This document shows positions 1-12,010 of a stretch of 64,000 nucleotides of DNA, piece after piece. A model generated the notes under the pieces. That model was given only the letters and a program-made list of their open reading frames with translations. It had not been told where the DNA came from and did not search any database. Both the position numbers and the translations under genes were made by a program. The stretch's first letter is position 1. Every line of letters begins with the position of its first letter. Where the stretch lies: NCBI RefSeq assembly GCF_902686445.1, contig NC_062213.1, positions 7,561,241-7,625,240 of the forward strand. Reading direction: 5' to 3'. Source of the DNA: Sciurus carolinensis. Lineage: Eukaryota > Chordata > Mammalia > Rodentia > Sciuridae.

Positions 1-174
1 GTTAGACCATTATGCAGAAAAAGAACAATAAGGAATGGACTTCCAGAATGGCAGAGTAAAGATTCTAAAACCATACTGCTCCATGACATCAGTAAGAATA
101 GTGGCAAAAATTGTTAAAACAAAATTTTTCATAACTCAGGAAATGAACAAATATTTTGCATCTTCCTGAGATTC

Positions 175-460
175 ATAGGATAAACCCTAATACCCAGTGT
201 GAATGTGTTTGGAGGTGCGGCCCTTGAGGGGTGACCTGGTAGTGGAGGAGGAGGCCTCAGGGACCGGATGTGTGCCCTCATAGAATAGGCCCCGGAAAGT
301 TGCCTTGTCTCTTTACTGCATGAAGACACACCAAGATGGCACCACCTATGAGCCAGGAAATGAGTTCTCCCAGATGTTGAAATCTGCCTGACTTCCCAGG
401 CTTCAGAACTGTGAGAAATAAGTTCTGTTGATTATAAGCTACCTGGTTCATGGTTTTCTT
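175..460 (+). mobile_element. Old ERVL-MaLR LTR fragment (MST/MLT1-like)
   Basis: The 3' half keeps the usual MaLR order: a stretch on gaggcctcaggg, then a 'cttcccaggcttcagaactgtgagaaataa' type ending (shown here at about 390-420) and a polyadenylation-like AATAAG. The 5' half is degraded. No internal retroviral sequence adjoins it, so it is a solo LTR remnant. Confidence 0.6.
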
Positions 461-1515
461 CTTTACAACCTGAATGATCTAAAATAAGGAAGCAGAATAG
501 CAGGCAAAAACACAGCCCAAGAAGTCACGAAGCTGGGATGTGCATGCAGGCTCCCTGCCTCCTTTATCCTCATAATGTCGACCGATCTTAGCCAAGCCAA
601 GCACTGTGAGAACCCTGGAGCTGAAGAATGAAGACAGCATAGCCAGGTTTGCCCATTGCATAGCCTTGTGGGGAAGAGAGATGGGAACAGAGGACTAATA
701 ATAAAAATAATAACATGGTCAAGATGCTAAACGAAGAGTTGAGAGAGCAAAGGTCTCTTTGGTTTTTGCAAGAGCAGAAATAGGAAGTTTGGAAAAGACA
801 ATTACAGGGCAAGCAACACTATCAGTCAACTGTTTTTACCCTCTTTAGTCCTCAAAACTTTAGCCTGAATCTATGCCGTGGCTCAACAAAGGGAATACAA
901 GAGGTCTGGACATTGAGTTATGGTGCATCCTACATGAATGTCCATTCTGAGTTCATCATAAGGCCCTAAGCCACTTCCAATCAATTGTTGCTGGACAGTT
1001 ATTTAGTAGGGGCGTATAGAAAGTGTCTTGGCATCTGTCAACGCCCAACGTGGCCATTTCTGGATGTGGACACCCAGTGGAATTGACCCTTGCCACCACC
1101 AGGGTTCTAAAATGCATTGTCCAGTGCTGCCACCCACTAATAAAACGGCAGTCCAGGCTGAACAGAGATGGGAAGCAGTGCAGTTGGACTCCCGCTGCTC
1201 AGGCTGGACCGAGAGCCATGAAGTCACTCGACCCCAGCATGCACTTTGCATCCCCTTCCTAGGAGATGCAGGGGCTTCCAGAACAATTCATCAGTGAAGA
1301 CTCAGAATGCAAGGTCTGTGCTGCAAACAGTGACCTGAGATCGAGCTTTGGTACACGCATCCTGAAGCAAAACCTGGCTACCCCAGGTGTGAGGGACACA
1401 AGAGCACAGGCCCCTACGGTGCACAGGTGCTATGTGGGGCTTGCTGGTAAGAGCCAGAACGAGAGAAACCAATGTAATGATTACCAATAGTAAACAGCTA
1501 AGCCAATTCTAGCGT
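461..1515. other. Unassigned sequence, no gene or repeat recognised
   Basis: About 1 kb of ordinary composition. Overlapping 60-90 residue open frames occur on both strands, none resembling a protein family. No SINE, LTR or LINE signature was identified. Confidence 0.5.
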
Positions 1516-1820
1516 ATCCACATCACAGAAAATTACTCCACAATAAAAAGAATGAAGTATTGATACTAACACACGAAAGAATCATAAAATAATCATAATG
1601 AATGAAAGAAGGCAGGCAGAGAAGAAAGCATGCAGACTGCGTGGCTCCACTTATATAAAATACTGGGGATGTGAACCAGTGCATGGGGGCATCAAGCTGG
1701 GCAGCCATTGCTTGGAGATGGACAGCAGGGAAGGAAGGTCCCAAAGGGGTACCATGGATCTGTCTGCTGTGCTGATTGGGGTGATTGTCCCAGGGATGTA
1801 CACACACAATAGGACTTAAG
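1516..1820 (+). mobile_element. Ancient LINE-1 (L1M-type) 3' end fragment
   Basis: The run 'tactccacaataaaaagaa' followed by tgaagtattgata matches the end of ORF2 and start of the 3' UTR of mammalian-wide L1M elements. The later 'ctccacttatataaaata' piece corresponds to the conserved 'ccatttatatgaaat' segment. The copy is heavily diverged and its 3' boundary is uncertain. Confidence 0.55.
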
Positions 1821-2049
1821 GGTCCTCCAGCAGAGAAATGTGGAGATGTGCCAGACCCCAGCCTGCATTTGTTCCCTGACATTTCCTGAAACAAACTCCA
1901 GACATCTCTCCCTGCACAGTGTTGGCATGGTCCTTCTTCAGAGTCCACTTGTCTTCATCAAGGCGGAGTTGAAAGAGCACTTCACACACTCTCATTATGG
2001 GTCAGAGGTTGGGCGGTTGCCTTCTGACATTCAAAGTCAAGATTATGAT

Positions 2050-2240
2050 GCCACCCACACGTCATGGTACCCACCATGATCCCAGCTACTCAGGAGGCTG
2101 AGACAGGAGCATCACAAGTTCAAGACCAGTCTGGGCAACTGAGTGAGACCCACTTTCAAAATAAAACATAAAATGCACTGGGACTGTAGCTCGTGGTAGA
2201 TCACCCTTGGGTTCAATTGCCAGGACTTAAATAAAAATTA
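2050..2240 (+). mobile_element. B1-dID composite SINE
   Basis: The left half carries the 7SL-like 'atcccagctactcaggagg' and 'gagacaggagcatcac' blocks. The right half is a diverged ID (tRNA-like) module, 'gggactgtagctcgtggt', ending 'gggttcaattgccaggac' plus a short A-rich tail. This two-part structure is the main evidence for a sciurid-type genome. Confidence 0.85.
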
Positions 2241-2561
2241 AAATGACTGTGATACCCCAAACAGATGACTCCAGCTAAGGAGACTCCCGTCAGAACCTGA
2301 AGAGCCACCTATGTCTGTCTCTGCTGGCGCCCCTTCACCCTCTGCCTTCCGTCCAGGATGGTCTCTGAAGTTCTGAAGGGAGTCTCGCTCCACGTCTGAA
2401 AGCTTCACGGTTGTGCAGCTGCTTGGATGCTTGACCATGCAGCCCCCTCTCTCCCCTCAGCTGCAGCTCCAGCAGACTGCTCTGTGGCTCCAGCCCCAGG
2501 GACTTCACTGCCTGCCTTGCTTTGTCTTGGAAAATAGGGTTCACCATATCACAGTCCTATA

Positions 2562-2618
2562 GAGGAGAGGAGGAGAGGAGAAGCCGGCGAGGAGAGAAGG
2601 GGGGGGGGAGGGGAGCTG
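2562..2618 (+). repeat. Purine-rich (GGA/GAG)n tract
   Basis: An almost pure A/G tract built from gagg and ggag units, followed by an uninterrupted run of nine to ten G. It is low-complexity sequence, not coding. Confidence 0.85.
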
Positions 2619-4067
2619 GCCAAAGCTGTCACATGGGTGACCTGAGTAAGACACGAGGCTTCATTCCCAAGAGTGACTCAATTCAGCCACACGTCCTCTG
2701 CACCAGCAGTGAGTAGAGTGCTTGGTCAAGCTGGGGAGGAAAGGAAAGTCAAGCAGAAAGATGTCCAGCCCTCGGGAAATGTGCAAAGCTGTCTCTGGGA
2801 AAATACGCTGTTAAATACAGAGGACAAAAAAGAAGTGCTTTGAGGGACCAGGCAGGTCAAGATTACCTCTGCACTTCCACTTAAAAGTAGCCATTTCTTG
2901 GAAACCTGAAAGAATGACAAAAAGAGAACTTATTAAGTATAAATCTGTAAAAATAAGGAAGCAGAGAGAGGAGATGGCAGCAGGTGAGGGGGCAACTGAG
3001 GTCTAGGCAAAGGGGTGCAGTGGCACAGGCTCACAGAGCTAGCGGAGCAGGGAACCAAGCCGAGCCACAGAGAGGGGCACCCGCAGGACACAGCAGCTCC
3101 TGGCAGGCCCCCCAGCACCCATCTCCCTCCATGCTTGATGAAGAACCCAGCTTCGTGTGGAGCAGCAACATGCCAACTCAAGCATCAGATCAGGACTGAT
3201 CCAAGCCCAGCGAGTGAAAACCCGGGGCTTCCCCCTTCCCAGGGTCTCTCCTAGAGAGATGTAGCCATGTCACCAGTTCTGGCTACTAAGAATGAAGTGG
3301 GGTTTTTCTGGGGCTGATCCTGAGAAATATTTTGTTCTTCAATAAAGGTGTATGTGCACCGATGGGACTTCCCAACCTCGCTTTCTGCCTGGAATGTAGC
3401 TGTGAAGGCCTGAATTGCAACAGCCATGTTTCAATCCCGAGGGAAAGATGAAGTGCTGACTTCAGATTTCTTGGAATGGGAGGGAGCAGGAATTTCATCC
3501 ACCGCCCTCGGGATTCTGTGATTTGAAGTAGACTGTAGTCCTAGGAGACTCACAGAGATGGAGGAAGCAAGGCCTCCAGAACTGGGGCCAAGCCATCAGA
3601 GCAAAGTCAGCAGGAGCAATTCCGACCCCAGGGGCTCCAGAAGCACCTGCCAGGGGCAAGGGGAAATAGTGCGCAGCCTGGTGCACCGGGTCAGAGGCAG
3701 GGTGGTTGAGAATCTTTGAAAATTTAGGTCTGACTTACTGGTCATTCCCCAAAACCTAAGCAAACAAAAGCAGGAGGCATTACTAACTCCAGGGGAGAAA
3801 AGTTGGAGAGGAGGTAGGGGGACCGCTCTGAACCAAGTTTCCACAGACCTAACGTCGTGCACAGTGAGCGGTTTAGCCGAGACTGCAGCCTGGCTCTTCA
3901 GTGGAGCCCGTGCAGCGGGTGTGAAAGAGCGTGTCCTCGTCTCAACAGGCGACACCTGCAACCCCAGCATCAATATAGCAGCAGCGGCACTTGTTTAGCA
4001 GCAGGGCGGCGATGCTGGGAAGACAGGTGGGCAGAACCCTCCACCTTTGGAAGTAACATGGCATTGA

Positions 4068-4080
4068 GGGGCGGGGCGGC
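4068..4080 (+). promoter_or_regulatory. Possible GC-box (Sp1/KLF-like) match
   Basis: The string 'ggggcggggcggc' matches the GC-box core twice in overlap. It lies in the locally CpG-richer stretch 3900-4110. No TATA box, initiator or downstream exon supports a promoter, so this is a motif match only. Confidence 0.25.
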
Positions 4081-4589
4081 CAGCGCTGCTGTGTGGCGAC
4101 CGTTCTGTTCATCTGTTGCTCTCAACTCTCAACTATTGGGGTGCCTGTTTCTTTGATCAAAGTGAGTTTTTAAATCCCGTCTGACTGAGGGAGGGGCTTC
4201 TTTGATGGGCTCTTAGGATGGACAGATTCTCCCTCCAATTCCAGAGGACTCTTTCTTAATCAAAGATCACATGGGCCATCAAGGCTGTAGAAGTAACCAT
4301 CAGTGTCATTCTTCTGTCCAGCCCTTGGGGTGAACCACAACCAGGCAGCTCGTACCAGGTGCTGGCTCTGTCCCCACCAGGAAGTCCCTGAGCCTGGCTG
4401 TCCTGGGCTGGCTGAACTAGGCTATTAGGAAGAACAGGGCCTGAGACAACCATTGAGCTTCCCGCACGTGGACCCTCAGCGCCCTGGTCTCTCTCACCTG
4501 GACTTCACAGCAGCCTGAATGCAGGGGCCCACCCCCACCTTGCCCCCATACAGCCAGTTCTCCCCCAGAGAGTCTGTTTTAATGTGAGT

Positions 4590-4856
4590 CAGATCACTTT
4601 GTTCCTCAGACTGCAAGCCTTACCTGTCCCAAGTCCTCACTATGGGTCACGGAGCCCTGCAGGACCGGCCCCTGTTGCCTATCTGACTCTTGGCTTCCCA
4701 ACCCCCAAAGTCCTTCTCCACGTGCTAGATTCCTTTGTTATCTCTTTCTGTCCAGTGTTAGTGACCTTTTTGCTCTGGTCCTATTTCCTGGCACATGGAA
4801 CAGTGCCTGACCCCTACGGGTCTTCGGGGACTAACTGCTGAATTAATAAATGAGCA
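4590..4856 (+). mobile_element. L2 LINE 3' end
   Basis: The order is typical of L2: a cttgttcctcagactgcaag-like block, then 'cctggcacatggaacagtgcctg', ending with an aattaataaatgag tail. The copy is old and diverged. Confidence 0.55.
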
Positions 4857-6856
4857 GTGAAGAGCCACTGAAGACTGTGGGGTGGGCAAATGATAGCTGA
4901 CCTCAGCACTTTTAAGGCATCCATCCCCCTTCAGGGTGAAGAATAGGCTGCCGATAAGAAGGCCCAAGGAGAGACAGAGGCCTGGTGCAGACAGGGCCTG
5001 CAGGCAGCAACCCCACAGGAAGGTGGGACGCAGAGCCACCCTGCGTATTTAGTGGGTGGAATGTACTGGCTTAAGGAGTGCCCAGATTTCTAAACTGGTC
5101 AAAAGTGGGAAGAGGTGCTAGAAGAGAACAATAATGAACTGTGAGTTGTTATTAATATGGCCCGTCGAGGTTGAGGTCTTAGCCACTGGAGATATTCATT
5201 GACAAGTCTCGCAGAGGACCCAGAACACAGGCCTGGGCTGGGGTAACAAGTCCAGGATGGAGGACGTCAGGAAATGTGTGGTGGCTGATTTTTCACCAAG
5301 GCGGGTCTGGTGGAGTGAGATGAGAGGAGGTCAAGAACCAAAGTGCGAGGATTCCAGTGGCCGTCCACTGCTCTGAAACACTCATTGCCAGAGGCTGAAC
5401 CTCCCTGGGAATTATCCTTCTCCAAGGTCAATCTTCATCCAGTGGTCGAGCAAGGGAGAAGTTAACAAAGGCACAACCCTGTCGCCTCTCCAGAATGACT
5501 CCGCTCTAGATCTCTGCTGCAACAGTATCTCAGTTCACCTGTCTCCCACATCTTCCCACTCCCTTTCAGGTGCACCCCAAGTGCATTCCCCGTGTCCCTC
5601 CTACACACAGAGGTGCACCTCAAAGGTGGCTTCCTGAGGAACCCCACCTGCCACACCATGCTCAGATGTTCATGCTCTGAGAAAAAGCAACAGAGGAAGG
5701 AGGTAAGCCAGGATGACAGGGCTAGGGAGCAAAGAGAGGGCTGAGGAGGGTGTGGTGGAGTCCTTGGGGTCAAGCAAGGTACCTAGTGGAAACTGACCAT
5801 TGAATGTTGCAGTTGAAAGCTAGGGATGACCACACCAGCTGCTTCATCAGAATGCTGAGGGAAGAAGTCAGGCATCATTGCAGATGCGAAACAGGAAGGA
5901 AGGGAGACCTTAAGCCCCTCACACTCTTTCAAAGAAGCATGCATTTCTAGGAAAGAAGGGAAATTTGGCAGAAGATATTCTAGATGTTGGAGGTGGGGGT
6001 TCTTTTTAAGTTGGGAGAGACGTAAGCACATTTAAACAGGCAGAGGGTGAGCTAAAAGATGGCGGGATGTGGAGGCCAGCTGGCAGGACCCCTAAGCAAG
6101 GGCAGCATCTCCCATCACGAGGTCAAAGGACAACTGCGGAAAGGAAAAGGGCCACACCTCCCACCATGGGGGGAGGACAGATGGAAGTAAGTGGTGGAAG
6201 TGGGTGGTGGATGGCAGTGAGGACACAAACCATCCTGACTCATTCCTCCAACTGACACACGTCAGAGCAAGCCCTTGCTGGATGGTGCTCAGGCTGGGGA
6301 AGCAGGTGAGCCACGGCTCTGTGCCAGGTTCCAGGGTTCCCCTTTTCCCTCGTGGTCTGTAGATGCTGGATGTTTGCTCCTGTCTGGAGTGACTTTGGCC
6401 CCCAGTGTGCTTCTGCTCCACATAATGGCTTCTTGAACATTTACAAATGTTTCCTCATACTGAGTCTCTGGCCTACTCCCTGGGTTTGACATCTTGATCC
6501 CAGGGTTGCTCTGATGGAGTCTCTATAGAACTTTTGCAAAACAGAGTGGTCATAAAGAATCTCCATGATCCTTACCAGGGATCTACAGTAGGGGTGTTTG
6601 CTGTGTCTATCAAAGAAAAGGATGTAGAAATTCATCAGGTGTGTCTTCTAACCCCTCTCATACCCCTTGTGGATTGGGAAAGAGGCCATCTGGGCAGATG
6701 GTGGAGGAGAGTTGTAGAGGAAACAGTGTAAGTTCCAGCAAGAGGTGAATCTGAGTATAAATGATTTTATTTAAAAGCTGGGAAACTAACTCAAACTTTA
6801 TTATTTAGGAACTGGCTAAGATAACATAAATGTTCAACAAATGATTGCCAGGGTAT
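4857..6856. other. Unassigned sequence, no gene or repeat recognised
   Basis: About 2 kb without a recognisable transposon or exon. The longest open frames are near 100 codons, on the minus strand, rich in Ser/Leu/Pro, and resemble no known protein. Confidence 0.5.
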
Positions 6857-7263
6857 TGATGTGGTTTGTTCCAGAGTGGTTCCCAGTGTGGTATGAGGAA
6901 CTAGTGGGCCTTTAAAGGGTGGGACCAAGTGGGATGTCACTGGAGCACTTGTCTCAGAAGGGTTGCAGGCGGTTCAACCTCATGCCACCATGAAGTGGTC
7001 TAACCAGAGGGTCCTCATGAAGAGCCAGTCTGGCCAGTGTGCTTTGGCTTCCTGCTTCACATTGTGATTGCTCCCCCACAGGTGCACTCTTGCCATGATC
7101 CACAATCCGTCATGGATGTGGCCAAAGGGGTGCTCACCAAGGCAAGCCAAAGCCATCACCATGACCTGGGACTTCCAGGACTCTGAGCCAAATAAATCTC
7201 TTTTCTTTAGAAAGTACTCAGACTCAGGCCTTTAAATTTAGTAATAGAAAAGAGACTAACACA
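6857..7263 (+). mobile_element. Solo LTR, ERVL-MaLR-like
   Basis: It starts tgatgtggtttg, has the cytosine-rich middle typical of MaLR LTRs, and ends with 'gagccaaataaatctctttt' (poly-A signal AATAAA) and gagactaacaca. The ends are TG and CA. Flanking 5-mers do not match, so a target duplication is not preserved. Confidence 0.7.
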
Positions 7264-7280
7264 ACACTAAGACAAAATCA

Positions 7281-7501
7281 GAGACAGTGATCACACCTGT
7301 AATCCCAGCTACTCAAGAGTCTCAGGAAGGAGGATTGCATGTTCAAGGTCAGCCTTAGCAACTTAGTAAGACTCTGCCTCAAAGATAAAACAAAATTAAA
7401 AAAGACCAGGGATATAGCTCAGTGGTTCAGTGGAAGGGCACTTGCCTGGCAGATGTGAGGCCTTCCATTCCATTCCCAGTACCTCAAAAAAAAAAAAAAA
7501 A
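7281..7501 (+). mobile_element. B1-dID composite SINE with A tail
   Basis: The left half includes cacctgtaatcccagctact and 'aggaggattgcatgttcaag'. An A-rich linker leads to the ID half, 'gggatatagctcagtggttc', which holds the Pol III A box. The element ends in about 17 A. The ID half has an extra segment, 'ggaagggcacttgcctggc', relative to shorter copies in this window. Confidence 0.93.
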
Positions 7502-7923
7502 TCAACTTAGAAAGTGAAGAAATAAAAACTAAAATAAGAAAATAGCTCCAGCTATTAAATGGTAAAGGAGAAAAAAGAATGGTAAACGCTTAGGCGAAAC
7601 TGAAAAGTAGCACCATGCTTCTGGAGAGAATTTGGCTCCTGATATGGAAACCCCTTAGATAAAAGTTCCAGATCCAGGAACGGATCCTTAGGAAGCCACT
7701 GGCTAAGTAGACAAGAACGTGTGTACAGAACTCTTTCACATTTACTTATAAAACTGGAAGCAATTAAAAATTATAGAACATGAAAAGAGCTGCATAATAT
7801 ACCATTGAGAAAAAAAGACTGTAAATTTAAATTTGTGATCCAATTTATGTTTTAGAATTATGCATTTTCTAATATCTACATTCACACATAAACTCTTACA
7901 TGATTTCAGATACATGTGTGTAT

Positions 7924-7946
7924 ACACACACACTCACACACACACA
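7924..7946 (+). repeat. (CA)n microsatellite
   Basis: Short dinucleotide run with one TCA interruption, in the position where L1ME 3' ends often carry TA/TG/CA-rich sequence. Confidence 0.9.
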
Positions 7947-8052
7947 AATTTTCAGCAGAAAGAAAGCTTCAGAAAGTTTTAGAAAGTTATATACCCCAAT
8001 TCTGATACTCGATAATGGTATTTGCATGCAAACATGTAAACTATTATTATCT

Positions 8053-8140
8053 TTTTTATTTTTTTTGGTATTGGGCATTAAACCAAGGGCCTTGCAAATG
8101 TAAACCATTATTCTTATTTTTAAATGTATCCCTAACTGCA
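8053..8140 (-). mobile_element. Fragment of ID-type SINE, antisense
   Basis: Reads T-rich tail, then 'ggtattgggcattaaaccaagggcc', the reverse complement of the ID-half 3' end (consensus gggttcaatccccagtacc). A weak match to the ID A-box side, 'atgtatccctaac', follows. Strongly diverged. Confidence 0.65.
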
Positions 8141-8259
8141 TTTTTTAAACTTTTATAATTTAATGAATCTTTGTTTACAATTAGAAAATAGTATTTAAAA
8201 AATGAAAACAAAAATTACATTTAAAATACTGAGTGCAGTACTTAGGATATAATAGATGC

Positions 8260-8690
8260 TCTTATGGTTTAAATATTAGGTGTCCCCTAAAAGCTCATGC
8301 GTAAGACAATGCAAGAGGGTTTTGAAGTGAAATGGTTATGTTCTGAGAGCCTTAACCCAATCAGTAAATTAATCCCCTGACAGGATTAACTGAATGATAA
8401 CTGAAGGCAGGTAGCATGTGGCTGGAGGAGGTGGGCATTGGGGGTGTGGCTTTGGGGGGATACATTTTGTACCTGGCAAGTGGAGTCTGTCTCTGAGCTG
8501 ATGTCCTGAGCTGCTTCCCTCCACCACACCCTTCAACCATGATGTCCGTCCTCACCTTGAGCCCCAAGGAGCCAGCAGTCTATGAACTGAGACCTCTGAA
8601 ACCGTGAATTCCCAAATGAACTTTTCCTCCTCTATGTTTTTCTTATCAGGTCTGTTGGTTGCAGAAGCAAAATAAAGCTGAACTAAAATA
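8260..8690 (+). mobile_element. Complete solo ERVL-MaLR LTR with target duplication
   Basis: Begins at the 'tatggttt...ggtgtcccctaaaagctcatg' head, passes 'gtggctggaggaggtggg', and ends 'gagacctctgaaaccgtga', a cttttcctcctct stretch and gctgaactaaaata. The 5-mer gatgc lies directly before (8255-8259) and after (8691-8695), the 5-bp duplication expected for ERVL-type integration. No internal region is present, so it arose by LTR-LTR recombination. Confidence 0.88.
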
Positions 8691-8984
8691 GATGCTCACT
8701 CAGTATCAGTTACTGTTATAATTGTTTAAAGTGAGAATATAAAACAAAACATCTTTACACTATAGTTATGAACTCAGTCCCATTCTCTCTGTAATCTGAT
8801 AGGTTTAACTTGAACCTACCAAACATAATACACCTCTAATCATCTTTGAATCCCCAACACATAGCCCTGTGTCTGGCCCTCTGTAAAAACTGTGAGGATA
8901 TGAACAAAGATGTTCATAGAGAAAGAGCTCTTCCCAGGAACTAGAAAGCAAATAGGAGAGATGTAGGTGACCGTGGGCCTCTGT

Positions 8985-9175
8985 ACCAAAGGCTGTGCCA
9001 GATGTTTGTTTACAGATCTTGTTTGATTTCACAACCCTTTTTACAGACGAGGAAATGCAGTTCTGAGAGGTTAAGCAAATTACTGTAGATCCCACGAACA
9101 TCCAGTAGGTATCAGAGGGCTGACAATACGGCTATCTGACTTTCACCCTGCACCTCTGCTCCATCTGCAATTCCC
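8985..9175 (-). mobile_element. MIR SINE, antisense
   Basis: The conserved MIR core is visible in reverse orientation: 'cccttttt acagacgaggaaatg' then 'ctgagaggttaagcaaatta', followed by a diverged 5' half. Old pan-mammalian SINE. Confidence 0.75.
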
Positions 9176-9499
9176 TGAAAGTGAACGCACTGGAGGGCAT
9201 TAAGAGCAGACTGGTTGCCTGGACCCTACACCTCATCATCTCAAGTCATAGAGATGTGAGTCCCAATGGCCCAGAAACTCAATGCTTAGGAAACTGGAGG
9301 CACCATCCCTGGGTAATGTGGGGGAGCCACAGCCTCTTCAGACAAAGACATCGAATGAATGTTCATTTATTCTCTGAATCATCCTTTTCACCTCCCAGGA
9401 AACTTAGCGATCAAAGAGATGATGCAAAAAGAGTCAGTGGGCTTGGAAAGGTCAATGACACTAGATGCACAAAATCTCCCTCCATTAATGTCCTAATCA

Positions 9500-10470
9500 T
9501 TTTTATCACCTAATTTCCCCTCAAACATCAAACTTAATCTCTGCCTTTTTCCTCTCCCAGGTCACAGATGTTTAATATTCCAGACTAGGACATAATGAAC
9601 CTTTTTATGTCACTGTGATACTTATTCTCTTTAAAACATGATTAGCTTCGTCCATTGTGCTACGCAGGGATGACTAGAAACTTTGGAGATGGGATTCCAT
9701 TAAGCGGATATTATTACCAAGCCAATCTGAATGGGAAATTAAGCCAGGTGGCAGAGTTCAGTGGTGATAAACTGCACTGTGAGCCTGGACTTGAATGTAA
9801 AACTCTGGTCAAAAAGAGTAGAGGATTGGGTATCGAAGATTTTAAAAAGTTACAGTTTTCCAGTTTTGTGAAATTCTGCTTCCCAAATGAACAATTTTAT
9901 TTTAATGTGCTAGTTTGCTAACCTTGCCAAAGTGTCACATCTTCTTCCATTTGATTGGCTCACTGGCAAAAGTCAACCCACAAGTCAATGAGCAAGTGAT
10001 TGCTCATAAAATATCATTGAAAAATGTGAAGTCCACTCTTGCCTAAGCCACAGAGGCACCTGTTGTTTTTCTTTTTCTTATTTCTCAAAGTAACTTGTGT
10101 TTCCCATGCTCCTGGACACACACACTGCCTTTAAAGCCCTAACATACATGCGTGTGAGCAGGGTTCAGAATGAACCAAACCTGCTGCAGGGTCGTGTTTG
10201 GAACTTGCGCAAACTCCCTGCATTTCATTCCAGATGTGTTCTCTCTGTTTTCACCTAGGACTTCACTGTGTGGTTTTGTCCCTCATTTTTAAAATTCCAT
10301 CAGTAACTGTAGGCTTTGAGATGCCCCATGAAGAATTATGAAAACATCTGGCATTCACTGTGAATTACAAGTAACTCCTAGTTAAAGAAATAGCGGAGGA
10401 GCTACTGCGGAGAGTGAGCGAGGCATTTTTATCACTTCCAAAGTGTCAACCCCAGTCTCTGCTTCCTGTC
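9500..10470. other. Repeat-free stretch, candidate conserved non-coding sequence
   Basis: Nearly 1 kb with no recognisable repeat. AT-rich blocks carry TAAT/ATTA cores and a CCAAT-box-like gattggct at 9953-9960. It contains a plus-strand open frame of 88 codons at 9655-9921 with no family resemblance. Conservation cannot be judged from one sequence. Confidence 0.3.
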
Positions 10471-10985
10471 GTTTGCCACGATAATGATAATAACTAAAGT
10501 GATACTATACTATCACAAGGACAAACACTGGAGACGTGGCACTAATCTGGCCAATTTTGCTTCTTCTATACTTCTGAGTTCATCTGCTTCATGTCCCTAT
10601 CACCCCTGCAAGTACTCAGCACCTGGTCAACTCTCTGCTGGACTGTCTCTACCGATGCTTTGGAACTGGTCTCTCTCCCTAATGCTGACCCCTGGCTCTC
10701 TCAATGGTTCAAGGTCCTCATTTTGACCATCAATGCCCCTAGGACCTGACCTTTTTAAGCCCCGCCTCCTTGCTTCCCCTACCAGGTGGGAAGCTCTCCT
10801 CTTGGCTCTGGGATTTCTGCTGCTGCACATGTCCACACAGCAGCCAGGAAGGATGCGGTCCCGGAGCTGCTTTTGAAGTGAATCTGGGGTCCTGGAGATA
10901 CAGAGCCCTTGGATCCCTGATGACCTGGTCTCTGAGAAACTCTCAGGAACATGCCCTAGGTGACAGAGTTGCATCTGTTTTTTTC
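10471..10985. other. Unassigned sequence
   Basis: No confident repeat or exon. C/T-rich text between 10560 and 10800 is reminiscent of an old L2 3' region, but no diagnostic tail was found. Confidence 0.4.
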
Positions 10986-12010
10986 TATCATATATCAAAA
11001 TGAAATAGTTTATTATATAAAATAGATTCATGTCTATATAGGCAACTGATTTATTGATTTTCATGTTAATTTTGAATCATTGTATATCATTGAATTGTTT
11101 TACTATTCATATTCATTTTTAGTAAATTGCCTTGAAGTTTTAGGATATGTAATCGTACCATTGTTAACTAGTGATTATTTTACTTCTTCCATTCAAATTC
11201 TGTACATTTTCTTTATCCCATTGGCACATGTAATATTGTGATGAATTATGATAGTAATGGGTGGGCATCCTTGTCTTTTTCCTGAATTTAGTGGAAATGT
11301 TTTTAATACTTCCTCATATATGCTAATATGGCCTTTGGGGCAATAGGGGTATCATTTACCAAACTATGAAAGATTTTGTGAGTTCCTACATTATGAAGTC
11401 TTTATGAATCAAAAATGCATATTCAATTTATTCTAATGCCTCTTTGGCATGTATGAGGTTTATCTTGACTGTCTTCCTTGGGTACATAAACATGATGATT
11501 GAAACATATTGCCTTATAATAAAGCACTCTTGAATTATTAAAATAAATACCACACGGTCTTGCTGAGCTATTTTTGACGTGCTATTGGATTGTGTGTTAA
11601 TGTTTTATTTAGGATTTCGTATTATTTGCATAAATGAGACCTTCCTAAGATTCGCTTCAGTGCAATATTTTGTTTATGTTTTGGATTCAAGGCTCTATTC
11701 ATGACAAAGTAGAGTTTGGAGGTTTTGCTTCTTTCTCAAAACTTCTGGGGAAGTTTTAACAGTGCTGGAAGGGTCTGCACTTTTCACTGTGGGCAGAGGT
11801 CCCTGGGAAGCCCCTGGATGTGTTGGCACTTCATTTGCGGAAGAGGTTGTCAGTGACAATTTTCTGGATTTCTTCCACACAAGCTATCTGGTGTAGATTC
11901 CTTTCATCTCTTCCTGGTCAGTTTTGGGAATAAGTGTTTATCTAGAAAAATAAAACCTCACTCAGGCTGGTCCTTTCATTTACACAGATTTAAGCAACAT
12001 TGTTTTCTGA
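10986..12010 (-). mobile_element. Ancient LINE-1 ORF2 fragment, antisense
   Basis: Read on the plus strand, the segment follows the reverse complement of L1 ORF2 (reverse transcriptase region): 'gtgggcatccttgtctttttcctg' at about 11260-11284, 'cctctttggcatgtatgaggtttatcttgac' spacing, 'gacgtgctattggattgtg' then 'attatttgcataaatgaga', and later 'catctcttcctggtcagttttggga'. Many stops and indels show that it is dead. The reverse transcriptase frame is not recoverable as an ORF. Confidence 0.7.

Larger units (their letters stand above)
2241..4585. other. Unassigned sequence with a purine-rich tract
   Basis: No exon or named repeat identified. The stretch contains a G/A-only tract near 2562-2618 and a locally GC-rich segment at 3900-4090, described separately. 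Open frames up to 125 codons overlap on both strands without recognisable domains. Confidence 0.5.
7700..8215 (+). mobile_element. Ancient L1ME/HAL1-type LINE 3' end
   Basis: Diagnostic pieces appear in order: 'aaactggaagcaattaaaa', the 'gaaaagagctgcataatataccattgag' equivalent at about 7780-7810, 'gatccaatttatgtt', and a terminal 'taaacttttataatttaat' plus 'caattagaaaatagt'. A minus-strand SINE fragment interrupts it near 8053-8140. Confidence 0.6.

Noticed and set aside
3900..4110. CpG island promoter
   Set aside because: CpG density is only locally raised over about 200 bp, with one GC-box match and no exon or splice donor downstream.
7281..7501. Primate Alu
   Set aside because: The left half resembles a 7SL monomer, but the right half is ID/tRNA-derived, not a second 7SL monomer, so this is a rodent B1-dID.
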